A program made the translations under genes and the position numbers. Under the pieces are notes generated by a model. The model saw only the letters and a list, made by a program, of their open reading frames with translations, ran no database searches and was not told the DNA's origin. From Pontibacterium sinense (GTDB taxonomy: Bacteria; Pseudomonadota; Gammaproteobacteria; Pseudomonadales; Balneatricaceae), in assembly GCF_015209595.1 (NCBI RefSeq), contig NZ_JADEYS010000002.1, positions 223,250-287,249 of the forward strand: 64,000 nucleotides of DNA. Reading direction: 5' to 3'. Below are positions 45,886 through 55,179 of this stretch, piece after piece. The number at the start of each line of letters is the position of its first letter. Positions within the stretch are counted from its first letter, which is position 1.

Positions 45886-47757
45886 ATGCCAAACCTAAAT
45901 GCGGCCGATACCCAAAGTTCAGGCAGTGCGAATACTAAGGATATGGATATGAAATTGGACTCAGCAGGTTTGCAGAATGCAATCACCAACCAGCTGTCCA
46001 GCTTGAGAACGCAGTCCCAGCCGGCAGATGACAGCAGCAAGACGCAGATGCTGTCTGGCAAAACGCGCACAGATACGGTGTCGCTATCAAATACAGGCCC
46101 TACCTTTGGAGAAAGTGAGTACATTGCTTTTGAAGGAGATGTTCATGTACTCATTGTCGAGCGCTCAGAGAAAGCCGGCCGCATGGAGTCAGTGCTCGAT
46201 CGGTTGTCTGACACTCAGCAAAATACGCTGATTGACACTGACCTGATTCAGGATGAAGGCTTCTTAGCGTTAGCAGAAGAACTTAATGATGACGAACTGA
46301 GTAAGCTGGCCAACGGAATTGAAGGCCTGCGTACGCCGCCACAACAGAGTGGATTCACTGCCGAGTTATCTGCAGGCAAGAATACTGAAAATCTTATCGC
46401 AACACTCACCGGCCTCAATGGAGAGACGCGCAGTCGTGTGTTGGATGAGGTGGATCGTCATGCAGCTAAAATCCCGCCACGAAATACATCTGAAACCTAT
46501 CAACCTACGGGCCAGCTCTCCCCGCCCAGAGGCGCAGCACCTGCGGATGATCTGCACAACTTTGTGCAAACGGTTACCCATGTGGGGGATGTCGCCAAAA
46601 CCTTAGACACCCTTGCGCAGTTTAGTGATAGCCAGCAATCAGATGTGTTACACGTTTTCGGAAAGGATGCTGAACTCGGCAGTCGTTTAGCAGAACAACT
46701 ATCTGATCGCAGCAAAACCACTAAAGATACCACCCTGAACTATCTGGGCGGCCTCGCCGCAAAAGCGGATCCGTATCTGAGTGCGATGACTCAGGCAGTC
46801 GTACCTCCTGGAGAAGATCATTACGCCGTTCCTCAGCACGACAATCTCTCCTCTGATACGTTAATGGGCATGATTGAAAGCTCCGTGGGTATGCTGGAGA
46901 ACTACGATTTTAGTGATGAGCAAGTGACTCAGATGAGTACGCAGCTCAAGGCAATGGATGCCAGTGATCAGCGCGCTTATATTGCCATCACGGAAACCGG
47001 ACTGGACCAGTTAATCGGTGCTGATAGCCAGCGCCCAGCTGATATGGAAACCAACGAAGAAGTTATGGCGACGGTTGATGCACTGCGCAGTGATGTGACG
47101 GTGCGTGAGACCGTATTTATGGCCCGTATGGGGGAGCAGCGTGACACTGGCAGTGATGAAGATCGCAATTACTATCAAGTTAAACAACCGGGAACCGGTG
47201 AACGTGATCAGGAAACACTGATCAAAGTATTGGCGACCGATGCCTGGGTAAATCGAAACAATGAGGATGTAGACCTCTCCACCCGTGCGATGCATCTGGC
47301 CGAAAACCTGACAGAGCTGGGCGCAGATGCGCGTGACCAGCAGGTACATGACCTGAATCGGCTGATTCAGCAACAAGTCCCTTTGATTGAGTTATCAGAT
47401 GACTATCTGCAAAAAGATACGCAGGATTTTCAGGCGCGTACCAATGCACTAGCGACAACGCAAGATATGGAAGCATTACGTGACGCCGAACAGGCTGTCA
47501 TCCCAGAGCAACGAGAAGCATTTTGGCAAGCCGCCAGCATGGCGGGAGACGAAGTAGATCAGTTAGTTGAACTACTCAACAAGACGCCAGCGGATATGGG
47601 TGAAAAGATGTTGAGTTTCCTGTCTGAGGAAGCCGAGCAGATTCAAAATGGCGAGAAAACCGATGAGCAAGGCCGCGAAAGTGTGCACGAACTGATTAAC
47701 TTCTTTGAGTCCAATCTGGAGACTGATGATCGTCAACGCTATCTGGAAGGTTTATAA
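45886..47757 (+). CDS. Large acidic protein of unknown family
   Basis: A 623-residue, strongly acidic protein with no signal peptide, membrane span or cysteine that I could find. Residues 1-75 are low-complexity and include RTDTVSLSNTGPTF. A DTVxLS motif like this occurs near the ends of flagellar and type III export substrates such as FlgM. The rest looks all-helical with a loose repeat of about 90 residues: MESVLDRLSDTQQNTL, ENLIATLTGLNGETRSRVL, AKTLDTLAQFSDSQQSDVL and DQLVELLNKTPADMGEKML. No function can be given. It is alone, followed by a hairpin. Confidence 0.6.
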   Translation: MPNLNAADTQSSGSANTKDMDMKLDSAGLQNAITNQLSSLRTQSQPADDSSKTQMLSGKTRTDTVSLSNTGPTFGESEYIAFEGDVHVLIVERSEKAGRMESVLDRLSDTQQNTLIDTDLIQDEGFLALAEELNDDELSKLANGIEGLRTPPQQSGFTAELSAGKNTENLIATLTGLNGETRSRVLDEVDRHAAKIPPRNTSETYQPTGQLSPPRGAAPADDLHNFVQTVTHVGDVAKTLDTLAQFSDSQQSDVLHVFGKDAELGSRLAEQLSDRSKTTKDTTLNYLGGLAAKADPYLSAMTQAVVPPGEDHYAVPQHDNLSSDTLMGMIESSVGMLENYDFSDEQVTQMSTQLKAMDASDQRAYIAITETGLDQLIGADSQRPADMETNEEVMATVDALRSDVTVRETVFMARMGEQRDTGSDEDRNYYQVKQPGTGERDQETLIKVLATDAWVNRNNEDVDLSTRAMHLAENLTELGADARDQQVHDLNRLIQQQVPLIELSDDYLQKDTQDFQARTNALATTQDMEALRDAEQAVIPEQREAFWQAASMAGDEVDQLVELLNKTPADMGEKMLSFLSEEAEQIQNGEKTDEQGRESVHELINFFESNLETDDRQRYLEGL

Positions 47758-47758
47758 C

Positions 47759-47780
47759 GGAGTGGTTGTCATACCACTCC
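47759..47780 (+). terminator. Hairpin after the acidic protein gene
   Basis: GGAGTGGT (47759-47766) pairs with ACCACTCC (47773-47780) over TGTCAT. A weak T-rich stretch follows. It separates two convergent genes. Confidence 0.5.
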
Positions 47781-47816
47781 ACGTTGATGTTTAACTAACC
47801 GTATCGACCAGACACG

Positions 47817-48998
47817 TCATGATACAAGCTTAATTAGCCCGGACAGTTTTTTGCGGTGATCCGGAAAAACAACTTCGTCGACAAAGTGACGATCTACGCC
47901 CATGTGATCGATCAGCACGCCGGCAAGCAGCGAGCGCATATCAAGGGTCGGCTTCAGATCTCTGCCTTTGTACAATTGGTCAGGTGACAGTCCAGGCCAG
48001 TCTGCGATCACCTGCCCTCCTTTAACGCCGCCCCCTAGCAGCATGGCTGCCCCACCGACTCCGTGATCACTGCCTCCCGTACCATTGACCGCCACCGTGC
48101 GGCCAAACTCGGTGACAACAACGACACAGGTGTCTTTCCAGGTACTGCCCATCTGTTCTTTAAAGCTACCGAGAGTGTTATCAAGCGCTTTAAACTTACG
48201 CGCCAGTTTGCCGGACGCTGCACCTTGATTGGAATGGGTATCCCATCCGCTACTTTCAACGACTGCAACACGCGGGCCGTCCGGCTTGATGAGGAATTTT
48301 GCTGCGGCTTTGGTCGCCGTCGCCAGATTATTCGCACGCATATGTTTGGTGGAATTCCCCATCATTGCGTCGGTATTTATCGCGGTTTGCAGTTTGGGTC
48401 CGAGCACAACATCTTCGTCGTACAAGGCCATCAAGCGTTCAAACGTATCGGAGTCGGGATCAGGAAGCTTGTCTGGAGCCCAGGAGCCTACAGGCTGTTC
48501 TCCACGTAGTATTCGGGGAACCGACGTTCCAAGAGCATAGGCGATTTGGTCAAACGATCTCGTGTCATCAACACCGTGCAATGCACGGTAGAGCCAGCCC
48601 GATGAATTTCCACGTGGGTTTGTTAATCCGGTTTCCAATACATCTTGTGCATCGAAATGGGAGCGTTTCATATACGGTGGGGCAATCGCCTGAATCGCCA
48701 GAGCTTCACCCTTCCCGTACATATCAGCCACGCATTCAAATGCCGGATGCAGGCCAAAAAATCCATTTAGATCAATAGCGCCTCCCGCATCGCCTGGTGT
48801 CGCCAAGGCTAGCGTGCTCCGGACGGATCTGTATGCAGGGTCACCTATCGGAGGAATGGCTGCGAGGCCATCCATGCCGCCCCTAAGTATCAGTACCACT
48901 AAACGTGGATCCCGCGGTGCTACTGCACTTAACGTCAACGGCGACATGAATCCCAGTGTCAGTGCCGCCGATGCCTTTATGAAATCACGACGATTCAT
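47817..48998 (-). CDS. DUF1501 protein, Tat-exported
   Basis: A 393-residue protein with a twin-arginine signal (MNRRDFIKASAALTLGFMS). DUF1501 is in the alkaline-phosphatase-like superfamily; RGGMDGLAAIPPIGD near residue 40, SSGWDTHSNQG (about 245) and VTEFGRTVAVNGTGGSDHG (about 300) mark the metal-binding sites. Tat export means it folds, probably with metal, before secretion. It comes four bases after the DUF1800 gene. These pairs are common in aquatic bacteria and their substrates are unknown. Confidence 0.85.
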   Translation of the reverse strand: MNRRDFIKASAALTLGFMSPLTLSAVAPRDPRLVVLILRGGMDGLAAIPPIGDPAYRSVRSTLALATPGDAGGAIDLNGFFGLHPAFECVADMYGKGEALAIQAIAPPYMKRSHFDAQDVLETGLTNPRGNSSGWLYRALHGVDDTRSFDQIAYALGTSVPRILRGEQPVGSWAPDKLPDPDSDTFERLMALYDEDVVLGPKLQTAINTDAMMGNSTKHMRANNLATATKAAAKFLIKPDGPRVAVVESSGWDTHSNQGAASGKLARKFKALDNTLGSFKEQMGSTWKDTCVVVVTEFGRTVAVNGTGGSDHGVGGAAMLLGGGVKGGQVIADWPGLSPDQLYKGRDLKPTLDMRSLLAGVLIDHMGVDRHFVDEVVFPDHRKKLSGLIKLVS

Positions 48999-49001
48999 CT
49001 T

Positions 49002-50399
49002 TTATCTCCACTGGAAATCAGGTGACGCGAACAGCAAAGCAATTGCCTGAGAGGGGCTTTCCGCCCGAGACATTGCCACACGCAAAGTATCTGAGTCTGG
49101 GGGCAGCAATTTTTCGATGGTTTGATTTGCGAACACAGGATCAATCCCGCTATTGAGACCAATTGCCAATGCCCATTCGATACGTTTTTTAAGGGCATCG
49201 GGAGCAGTCCAGTGAGTGGCCGTATCAGGCCAACCTTTCGGGGAGCTCGCTGAAAACGGTACCTGTCCCATACTTTCTAACCCACTACTGAGACTGCGGC
49301 TCAGCCGTTTATCTGCAATAGAGACCGGTAGCACGCGCAGAATCGATAGCACATATTCATAGGGCGTTTTGAATTTACGATGGGAGGGCTGCCAGATCAG
49401 GTCCATCTCGATCAATGCTCGGTGCAGTGTGGGTAAATGCCCATCTGTGTCGAGATAGGTTTGAGTCAGAAGATTGATAGCCTCTTCAGGCGGCTCATCT
49501 GCGATAAAGTGGCGCGCTAGTTTCGTCGCGACAAAACGAGCGGTAGATGGGTGAAGAGATAAGTCCTGCAATGCGCTCTGGCCTTGTTGAACATCCTCTT
49601 GTAGGTAGTCCTTTCCCATCAAGCGATGAGCGCCGGGCTCATGCATGCGTTGCGAAAAGAAAAATGCACCGGGCTCAGCACCAAATTTTGCCAGTCGTTT
49701 GCCACCTACGGTCCAACCCGTAATGATATTCGCCAGCGCTATTACATCCCGCTGGTGGTAGCCACCATCAACACCTAACGTATGAAGTTCAAGAATTTCG
49801 CGCGCAAGGTTTTCGTTGGGGCCGACCTTCCGTTTCTTTCCCGCACTCGAATTAGGACCGATCGAACGAATGTTATCAAGATAGGTGAGCATAACCGGAT
49901 GTTTAACGACTGCGTTCAGCATGCCACCGAAGTGACCATTAAGTCTGGATCGGATCGCTTCGTTTTCATAACCTACACAGGCCGTTGATATTGCATTTTT
50001 GCCTTTGCACGATACCGTAAAATGATTGCTGTAAAACTGCACCAGACGTTCTCGAAAAGGCGTGTTCGTTGTCTGGGCATAGCTAAAACGCTGGAGGAGC
50101 TGTTGTTCTGTGATTTTGCGTGCCTGACGGCGAAGCTGCTTGATCTGCTGATCGCTACTTTTACTGATACCGCCGCTGCCTGAGCCTGCGCGTTTAAGCT
50201 TTCTGATTTCATCAAAAATCGCCTTGCGCTCAACCAGACTCCGACGGCTGCTGGGCACCTGAGGTCCGTGATCTTGAACCGTGGGCTCAATCTGGCTCAG
50301 TAGCCAATCGTTAGGCGAATCACCCAAGGCTTGCAGATCTTTGAAGGATGGGCCAAGACCGAAACGGGTCATCGCGACATATTGCTGCTGGGTTATCAC
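49002..50399 (-). CDS. DUF1800 protein
   Basis: A 465-residue protein of the DUF1800 family: MTRFGLGPSFKDL at the start, the middle block RERLVQFYSNHFTVS, then ENLAREILELHTLGVDGGY, and FKTPYEYVLSILR. No signal peptide is evident, which is often so in this family. It is the first of the DUF1800-DUF1501 pair. The molecular function is not known. Confidence 0.85.
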   Translation of the reverse strand: MITQQQYVAMTRFGLGPSFKDLQALGDSPNDWLLSQIEPTVQDHGPQVPSSRRSLVERKAIFDEIRKLKRAGSGSGGISKSSDQQIKQLRRQARKITEQQLLQRFSYAQTTNTPFRERLVQFYSNHFTVSCKGKNAISTACVGYENEAIRSRLNGHFGGMLNAVVKHPVMLTYLDNIRSIGPNSSAGKKRKVGPNENLAREILELHTLGVDGGYHQRDVIALANIITGWTVGGKRLAKFGAEPGAFFFSQRMHEPGAHRLMGKDYLQEDVQQGQSALQDLSLHPSTARFVATKLARHFIADEPPEEAINLLTQTYLDTDGHLPTLHRALIEMDLIWQPSHRKFKTPYEYVLSILRVLPVSIADKRLSRSLSSGLESMGQVPFSASSPKGWPDTATHWTAPDALKKRIEWALAIGLNSGIDPVFANQTIEKLLPPDSDTLRVAMSRAESPSQAIALLFASPDFQWR

Positions 50400-50679
50400 T
50401 TCGCCCTCTCATTCATCCGAAACACTCCAGAGTTTGCACACATATCTACTGATCATCCTACATGGCTTACCAATAAACATCGCGAATATCAGATGAAAGA
50501 AATGTAAAGATTAACCTATATCAGAATCTACGAATTAATCTGACTGATTGCTTAACGTTTTTTAGGTATTCTGGCGGCTTAAGTGTGGCGAGGGCCCGAG
50601 GATCTATTGCGCATAATGGTGCAACGACACCTTGATTCGGTCCCGCCTTCCAGACATGTCTATTGATTGAAACTGAACT
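50400..50679. other. Divergent promoter region before the ion channel
   Basis: 280 bases without a gene. They carry promoters for the DUF1800-DUF1501 pair and the ion channel. Nothing specific stands out. Confidence 0.35.
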
Positions 50680-51498
50680 ATGAACTTTGAGATTCTCCAG
50701 GAACGCTTCTTTTCGCTGCGGTCCAACCGTATGTTTGAGCTGTTTGTTGTTGCTGTCATTCTATTTTCAGCGTTGGTGATCGGGGCTAAAACCTACGATA
50801 TTCCAGAAAACGTCCTGATGGTGATCGGGTGGCTGGATACTGCAATTACATTTTTCTTTCTGATTGAAATAACCATCCGCTTTGTGGGAGAGCCCAACAA
50901 ACGAAGCTTCTTCAAAGACCCCTGGAACCTCTTTGATACTTTGATTGTGGTGGTAAGCCTGATCCCTATTCAGGACAGTGAGATGGCGCTGGTGGGCCGG
51001 TTAATTCGTATTTTCCGGGTACTGAGGATGGTCTCTATCGTGCCGGAGCTGCGTTTACTACTAAACTCCCTGATCAAAGCCCTGCCGCAGCTGGGTTATG
51101 TGATTCTATTGATGTTTATCATCTTCTACATCTATGCGGCTGTGGGTGCATCGTTCTTTGTCGATATCAATCCTGTGTTGTGGGGTGATATATCCATTGC
51201 GATGCTGACACTGTTTCGGGTGATGACATTCGAAGACTGGACCGACGTCATGTACGAGACGATGGAGGTGTATCCCTTCAGCTGGCTGTTCTATCTGACG
51301 TTCATATTCCTGACCACCTTTGCATTTTTGAACATGGTAATCGGGATTGTGGTGAACGTGATGGAAAACGAACATGCTGAAGAGGAGCGAGAAAAAGCGA
51401 TCGCTGAAGGTCAAATAACTATTGAAGATCTTTCTAATCAGATCAATGAGTTAAAAGCCATTGTTGAAGCTCAGGCTAAAGAAAAGGATAGGCTGTAA
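50680..51498 (+). CDS. Voltage-gated cation channel, BacNav type
   Basis: A 272-residue six-helix membrane channel subunit that would form a homotetramer. S1-S3 are hydrophobic spans from about residue 20 to 105; S4 is GRLIRIFRVLRM with four arginines every third residue. S5 and pore helix lead to the filter TFEDWTD (residues 183-189), then S6 (FLTTFAFLNMVIGIVVNVM). The C-terminus is an acidic neck and coiled coil (AEEEREKAIAEGQ, QINELKAIVEAQAKE), as in NavAb/NaChBac. Known sodium channels have TLESWSM or TLESWAS at the filter; extra acids here suggest divalent permeation. Confidence 0.88.
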   Translation: MNFEILQERFFSLRSNRMFELFVVAVILFSALVIGAKTYDIPENVLMVIGWLDTAITFFFLIEITIRFVGEPNKRSFFKDPWNLFDTLIVVVSLIPIQDSEMALVGRLIRIFRVLRMVSIVPELRLLLNSLIKALPQLGYVILLMFIIFYIYAAVGASFFVDINPVLWGDISIAMLTLFRVMTFEDWTDVMYETMEVYPFSWLFYLTFIFLTTFAFLNMVIGIVVNVMENEHAEEEREKAIAEGQITIEDLSNQINELKAIVEAQAKEKDRL

Positions 51499-51536
51499 AG
51501 CGTAGTAAGGTGAGCTAGACATATCCGTAACATCGT

Positions 51537-51577
51537 AAAAAAGCCCCGGCAGCCAATGGTCCTGACGGGGCTTTTTA
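51537..51577. terminator. Bidirectional terminator
   Basis: AAAAAGCCCCG (51537-51547) pairs with CGGGGCTTTTT (51566-51576), with T runs on both strands. It serves the channel gene (+) and the chemoreceptor gene (-). Confidence 0.85.
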
Positions 51578-51591
51578 GTATACAGCGAACG

Positions 51592-53151
51592 CTATTTTTC
51601 GAATGCCTGAACCATTGATTCAAGCTGATCCATAAGCTGATGTAACTCGTGGCTGGCTTCGCTGGTCTGGCGGGAAGCTTCGCGATTCTCCCCTGCCAGA
51701 TCACGAATGGAACCGATATTTTGATGAATATCAGACACCACTGCGGTTTGTTCCTCTGATGCTGTTGCGATCTGCGCACAGCGGTCGGATACCTCAGCCA
51801 TCATGCTTTGTACATTAACAAACGCATCGTCTGTCTTTTGCGTAGCCTGCAAAACGTTGACGGTTTCTTCTTCACTTTCCTGCATGATATGAACGTTCTT
51901 GTTCACGGCGCTCTGAACGTGTTCTATAACGGCTTTAATTTCTTGAGTAGAGTTTTGAGTGCGCACAGCAAGTGTTCGTACTTCATCAGATACCACAGCA
52001 AAGCCGCGGCCATGCTCTCCCGCCCTCGCCGCTTCGATCGCAGCATTTAAAGCAAGCAAGTTAGTTTGATCAGCGATATCGTTAATTACAGACAGTACGT
52101 TTCCGATTTCATCGGCCTGGGATTGCAATTCCTTGGAGGTAATTGCTGCCAGTTTGACCTGTTTTGCCAGCGCTTCAGTGTTCCGAATCACTTCTTGCAG
52201 CGCACTACGCCCATCTTCTGTAACAGAGCAGGCATTTTGGCTAACCTGAGAGGTTTGTTGTGTATTTACCGCAATTTCTTCTGTTGCGCTCGCCATCTGA
52301 CCAACGGCACTGGCTACTTGGTCAGTTTCATTGTCTTGTCGGCTAAGTCCGCTATCGGTGTTCTTAATCGCGTTATCTGTCAGGCCTACAGCACTTCGAA
52401 TTGTTTGATTGATATCAGCTAAACGCCCCAACACGGTACGGTTCCGTGCATCCTGCATGGTCATTGCCAGTTGAATATCGCCCAACTCATCGCTGGAATC
52501 ACAGTAGATCAGCTTGATCAGTGAATTTGAAGATATGTTCTTCGCGGTGCTCTTTAGGACCGTAATTTTGCGTGTGCGCCAGCTCCATACCAAAGCTACA
52601 GATATGCCGGTTAACGCAGTCACCACTGCAGATGCCAGTGGGGCTGACAGCAGGTAACTCGCCATACTCCCGACGGCCACCAGCCCTGACGAGATAAGCA
52701 ATGCCGATGAGTTGATCTTGCTTTGGCTGAGTAAGCGATTGAGTTTGCCCTGAGTGATCAATCCATAGATCGACTCGGCCTTTTTCTTTTGCGCATCAGA
52801 TGGACGTGTACGCACGGACTGATAACCAACCTTAACGCCTTTTTCGTACAGCGGCGTAACGTAGGCATCAACCCAATAATGATCTCCATTGGCGCAACGG
52901 TTTTTGACAATCCCGCGCCATGCGTGATCTTGTTTCAGCGAATCCCATAGATTACCGAACGCCTCTTTCGGCATGTCAGCATGCCGGACTATATTGTGAG
53001 GTTTGTTCTTCAGCTCTTCTAGAGAAAACCCGGACACACTGCAAAAGGCATCATTTGCATACAGGATTTTGCCTTTTAGGTCGGTTGTCGAGATGAGTTG
53101 AACATTCTCTGGAACCAGAACTTCATTCTGGGAGGATGTCTGTACTTTCAT
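51592..53151 (-). CDS. PAS-containing methyl-accepting chemoreceptor (Aer-like)
   Basis: A 519-residue receptor. Residues 15-115 are a PAS domain ([34 protein letters not shown]), close to Aer, whose PAS binds FAD and senses redox state. Two hydrophobic spans (about 148-192) lack a periplasmic domain between them. The signalling tip [20 protein letters not shown] and [15 protein letters not shown] are intact. It probably steers swimming by energy or oxygen state. The CheW-like protein at 9.3 kb is the only chemotaxis partner in the window. Confidence 0.88.
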   Translation of the reverse strand: MKVQTSSQNEVLVPENVQLISTTDLKGKILYANDAFCSVSGFSLEELKNKPHNIVRHADMPKEAFGNLWDSLKQDHAWRGIVKNRCANGDHYWVDAYVTPLYEKGVKVGYQSVRTRPSDAQKKKAESIYGLITQGKLNRLLSQSKINSSALLISSGLVAVGSMASYLLSAPLASAVVTALTGISVALVWSWRTRKITVLKSTAKNISSNSLIKLIYCDSSDELGDIQLAMTMQDARNRTVLGRLADINQTIRSAVGLTDNAIKNTDSGLSRQDNETDQVASAVGQMASATEEIAVNTQQTSQVSQNACSVTEDGRSALQEVIRNTEALAKQVKLAAITSKELQSQADEIGNVLSVINDIADQTNLLALNAAIEAARAGEHGRGFAVVSDEVRTLAVRTQNSTQEIKAVIEHVQSAVNKNVHIMQESEEETVNVLQATQKTDDAFVNVQSMMAEVSDRCAQIATASEEQTAVVSDIHQNIGSIRDLAGENREASRQTSEASHELHQLMDQLESMVQAFEK

Positions 53152-53469
53152 ACAAGCTCCTTTTGCTAAAACCCTTAGTAATTAAGGGGTTAATATGGAG
53201 ATCTATAACGTTTCCCAACGTGCGCAGGAACTGCCGCCAGACTAAACCAATTCAATAATAGTTACCATTCTACTTGCGCATATCGAGTTGGTTGAAAATG
53301 CCGGATTAACGCCTCGCCTTCCGATACAGAATACATATTTGATATTATATGTATCATTCCGTAAGAATCAGAGGCTCCAGACGACGCCAGTACGATTAGA
53401 TTCCTAAACGCAGAGATATCGTACGCAACGCCCTTGAACAGGCAGTGTAGACAAGTATCGGAACAATTA
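53152..53469. other. Region before the chemoreceptor with a doubtful ORF
   Basis: 318 bases between the chemoreceptor start and the GST stop. An 82-codon minus-strand frame (53262-53510) overlaps the GST end by 41 bases in another frame and has no recognisable domain; I do not count it as a gene. Confidence 0.3.
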
Positions 53470-54162
53470 TTAAAAAATAATTTCAGTGTTTTCCGGTTGC
53501 CATGGCGCATACTTCTTCATCACTGTCTGAAAACGCTCTGATTCCAGAAATTGATCCAGCCACTGCTGAAGCGCCGGATACGGTGTTGTATCAAACCAAT
53601 GCTTGTCAACATGAGCACATTGACGGACAAATGGTAGCAGTGCGGCATCAGCCAACGAGAAATGTTCAGCCAGTAGATAACCTCCATGGGCCTCTAGCTG
53701 AACGTCTAGCTTACGAAACCACATTTCACACTGATCCCGATAATAAACCTGACTCTGCTCGGGATAGCGGTCTGCGTACTTATAACGATCTAACCAAGGT
53801 TTAAAGTCCTGGTCATTTATTGCAACGAGCGTATCGATTGCTTGAGTGAGATCTCCTTCCCTTCCCAACCAGAGAAAAGGGTCAGCGTTGCTTAATGCCC
53901 ACTTCATGATGTCATAGCTTTCGTCAATCACTTGACCATCAGGTAGCTGCAATACCGGTACGGTTGCTTTGGGGGAGATTATCAGCATTTCCGATGGTTT
54001 ATCTCTAAGCACGACTTCACGCAATTCTACCCGAACGTCCGCTGCAAGGAGCCCGAGTCTAGCCCGCATCGCATAGGGGCAACGCCGAAAGGAATACAAG
54101 ATGGGTAAAGAGCGTGCGGACATAGATAGCCTGTTCATATTCATTCGTAAAAGAAGCCGCAT
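53470..54162 (-). CDS. Glutathione S-transferase family protein, glutaredoxin-like N-terminus
   Basis: A protein of up to 230 residues. The N-terminal domain starts LPILYSFRRCPYAMRARLGL, with a glutaredoxin-like CPYA motif as in Grx2/omega-class relatives, followed by SPKATVPVLQLPDGQVIDES. The C-terminal domain is helical and ends PENTEIIF. A start at MSARSLPILYS (54123) is equally possible, since the domain begins there; GAAGAAG before 54162 is the better ribosome site. Function is likely glutathione-linked thiol chemistry. Confidence 0.78.
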   Translation of the reverse strand: MRLLLRMNMNRLSMSARSLPILYSFRRCPYAMRARLGLLAADVRVELREVVLRDKPSEMLIISPKATVPVLQLPDGQVIDESYDIMKWALSNADPFLWLGREGDLTQAIDTLVAINDQDFKPWLDRYKYADRYPEQSQVYYRDQCEMWFRKLDVQLEAHGGYLLAEHFSLADAALLPFVRQCAHVDKHWFDTTPYPALQQWLDQFLESERFQTVMKKYAPWQPENTEIIF

Positions 54163-54197
54163 TATCGTCTTCTTCAGTAAATTAACAAGGATGAACC

Positions 54198-54512
54198 TTA
54201 TCCGGGAATAAACACTTCAAGACGTGAAGCGTTAACACGGGTTGGAAAGCTATCAATATCTTCTGTCGCTGGGGGGGCAAGTACTTCACCTGTACGCAAG
54301 CAAAACCGCGCGCCGTGGCGCGGGCAGATTACGTCTGTACCTTCTACAGATCCTTCATTAAGTTCACCACCATCATGCGGGCATACATTCTCAACCGCAA
54401 AAATCTCACCATTTACGTTGATCAGCAATAAGCTGATATTGCCTACGGGGATGACCATCCGATTGCCTGGAGGCAAGTCATTCACTGCACATAAGTCATG
54501 CCAGCTATCCAT
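54198..54512 (-). CDS. Rieske [2Fe-2S] ferredoxin-like protein
   Basis: A 104-residue protein with the Rieske ligands CPHDGG (Cys-His pair one) and CPRHGARF (pair two) about 20 residues apart. Small single-domain Rieske proteins are electron carriers of dioxygenases or subunits like NirD. No oxygenase gene is close. It has no signal peptide. It is 35 bases upstream of the GST gene and may share its transcript. Confidence 0.85.
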   Translation of the reverse strand: MDSWHDLCAVNDLPPGNRMVIPVGNISLLLINVNGEIFAVENVCPHDGGELNEGSVEGTDVICPRHGARFCLRTGEVLAPPATEDIDSFPTRVNASRLEVFIPG

Positions 54513-54753
54513 GATAAATACCTCTATGAGTCATATGAATGTTCTGCGGTGCAAAACTACGTTTAACTATAGCTTCTACCCATCTACTCCCTAAAAGCGT
54601 GGTTCAGATCACGCATTGTCCACTCTCTTCGGGGTGATTTGCGGCAAGTGCAAAAATACGTTCTATACTTTTCTGAGTTTATGGATGACCCATTCCCCCG
54701 ATGTAGCAGCAATGGAATTTCGTATGAGAGTATGGATCCTTTCGTGTCACACG

Positions 54754-55179
54754 ATGCTCAGGTATATCATCAGGACGCTCATGTTTATTGCCTGTCTTCA
54801 GATACCCGCTGTTTTCGCTACAGATACTCCCGTGATTATCACGCATGCCACAGTTAAAGAAACATCATTGAGTCGCCAGTCACTGCTTGCGGTGTTTGGT
54901 ATGCACACTCAACGCTGGCGAGATGGACAAAGGATCAAAGTATTTGTGTTAGCGAGTGATCAGCCTCTGCATCGTAAGTTTGCGACTGAGGTGCTAGGCA
55001 CCTATCCCTATCAATTAGATCGAATCTGGCAGCGTCTGGTTTATTCCGGCACAGGACGTGCGCCTCATATTTGTACCTCTGAGGACGATATGCGTATGAA
55101 AGTGAGGAACACACCGGGTGCTATTGGTTATGTGGGCAGCGTCATGGAGGAGGATACACATGTCATTACCGTCGAATAG
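54754..55179 (+). CDS. Short periplasmic PstS-like phosphate-binding-type protein
   Basis: A 141-residue protein from MLRYIIRTLMFIACLQIPAV, a signal peptide cleaved near VFATDTP. The mature part (ITHATVKETSLSRQSLLAVF, MHTQRWRDGQRIKVFVLASD, IGYVGSVMEE) is like a truncated PstS phosphate-binding domain; the full family has two lobes and about 300 residues. Starts at 54712 and 54724 are also possible. It overlaps the porin gene by 20 bases, so the two are coupled. Confidence 0.72.
   Translation: MLRYIIRTLMFIACLQIPAVFATDTPVIITHATVKETSLSRQSLLAVFGMHTQRWRDGQRIKVFVLASDQPLHRKFATEVLGTYPYQLDRIWQRLVYSGTGRAPHICTSEDDMRMKVRNTPGAIGYVGSVMEEDTHVITVE

Noticed and set aside
53262..53510. 82-codon minus-strand frame before the chemoreceptor gene
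   Set aside because: It overlaps the real GST end in a second frame, has no ribosome site and no recognisable domain.
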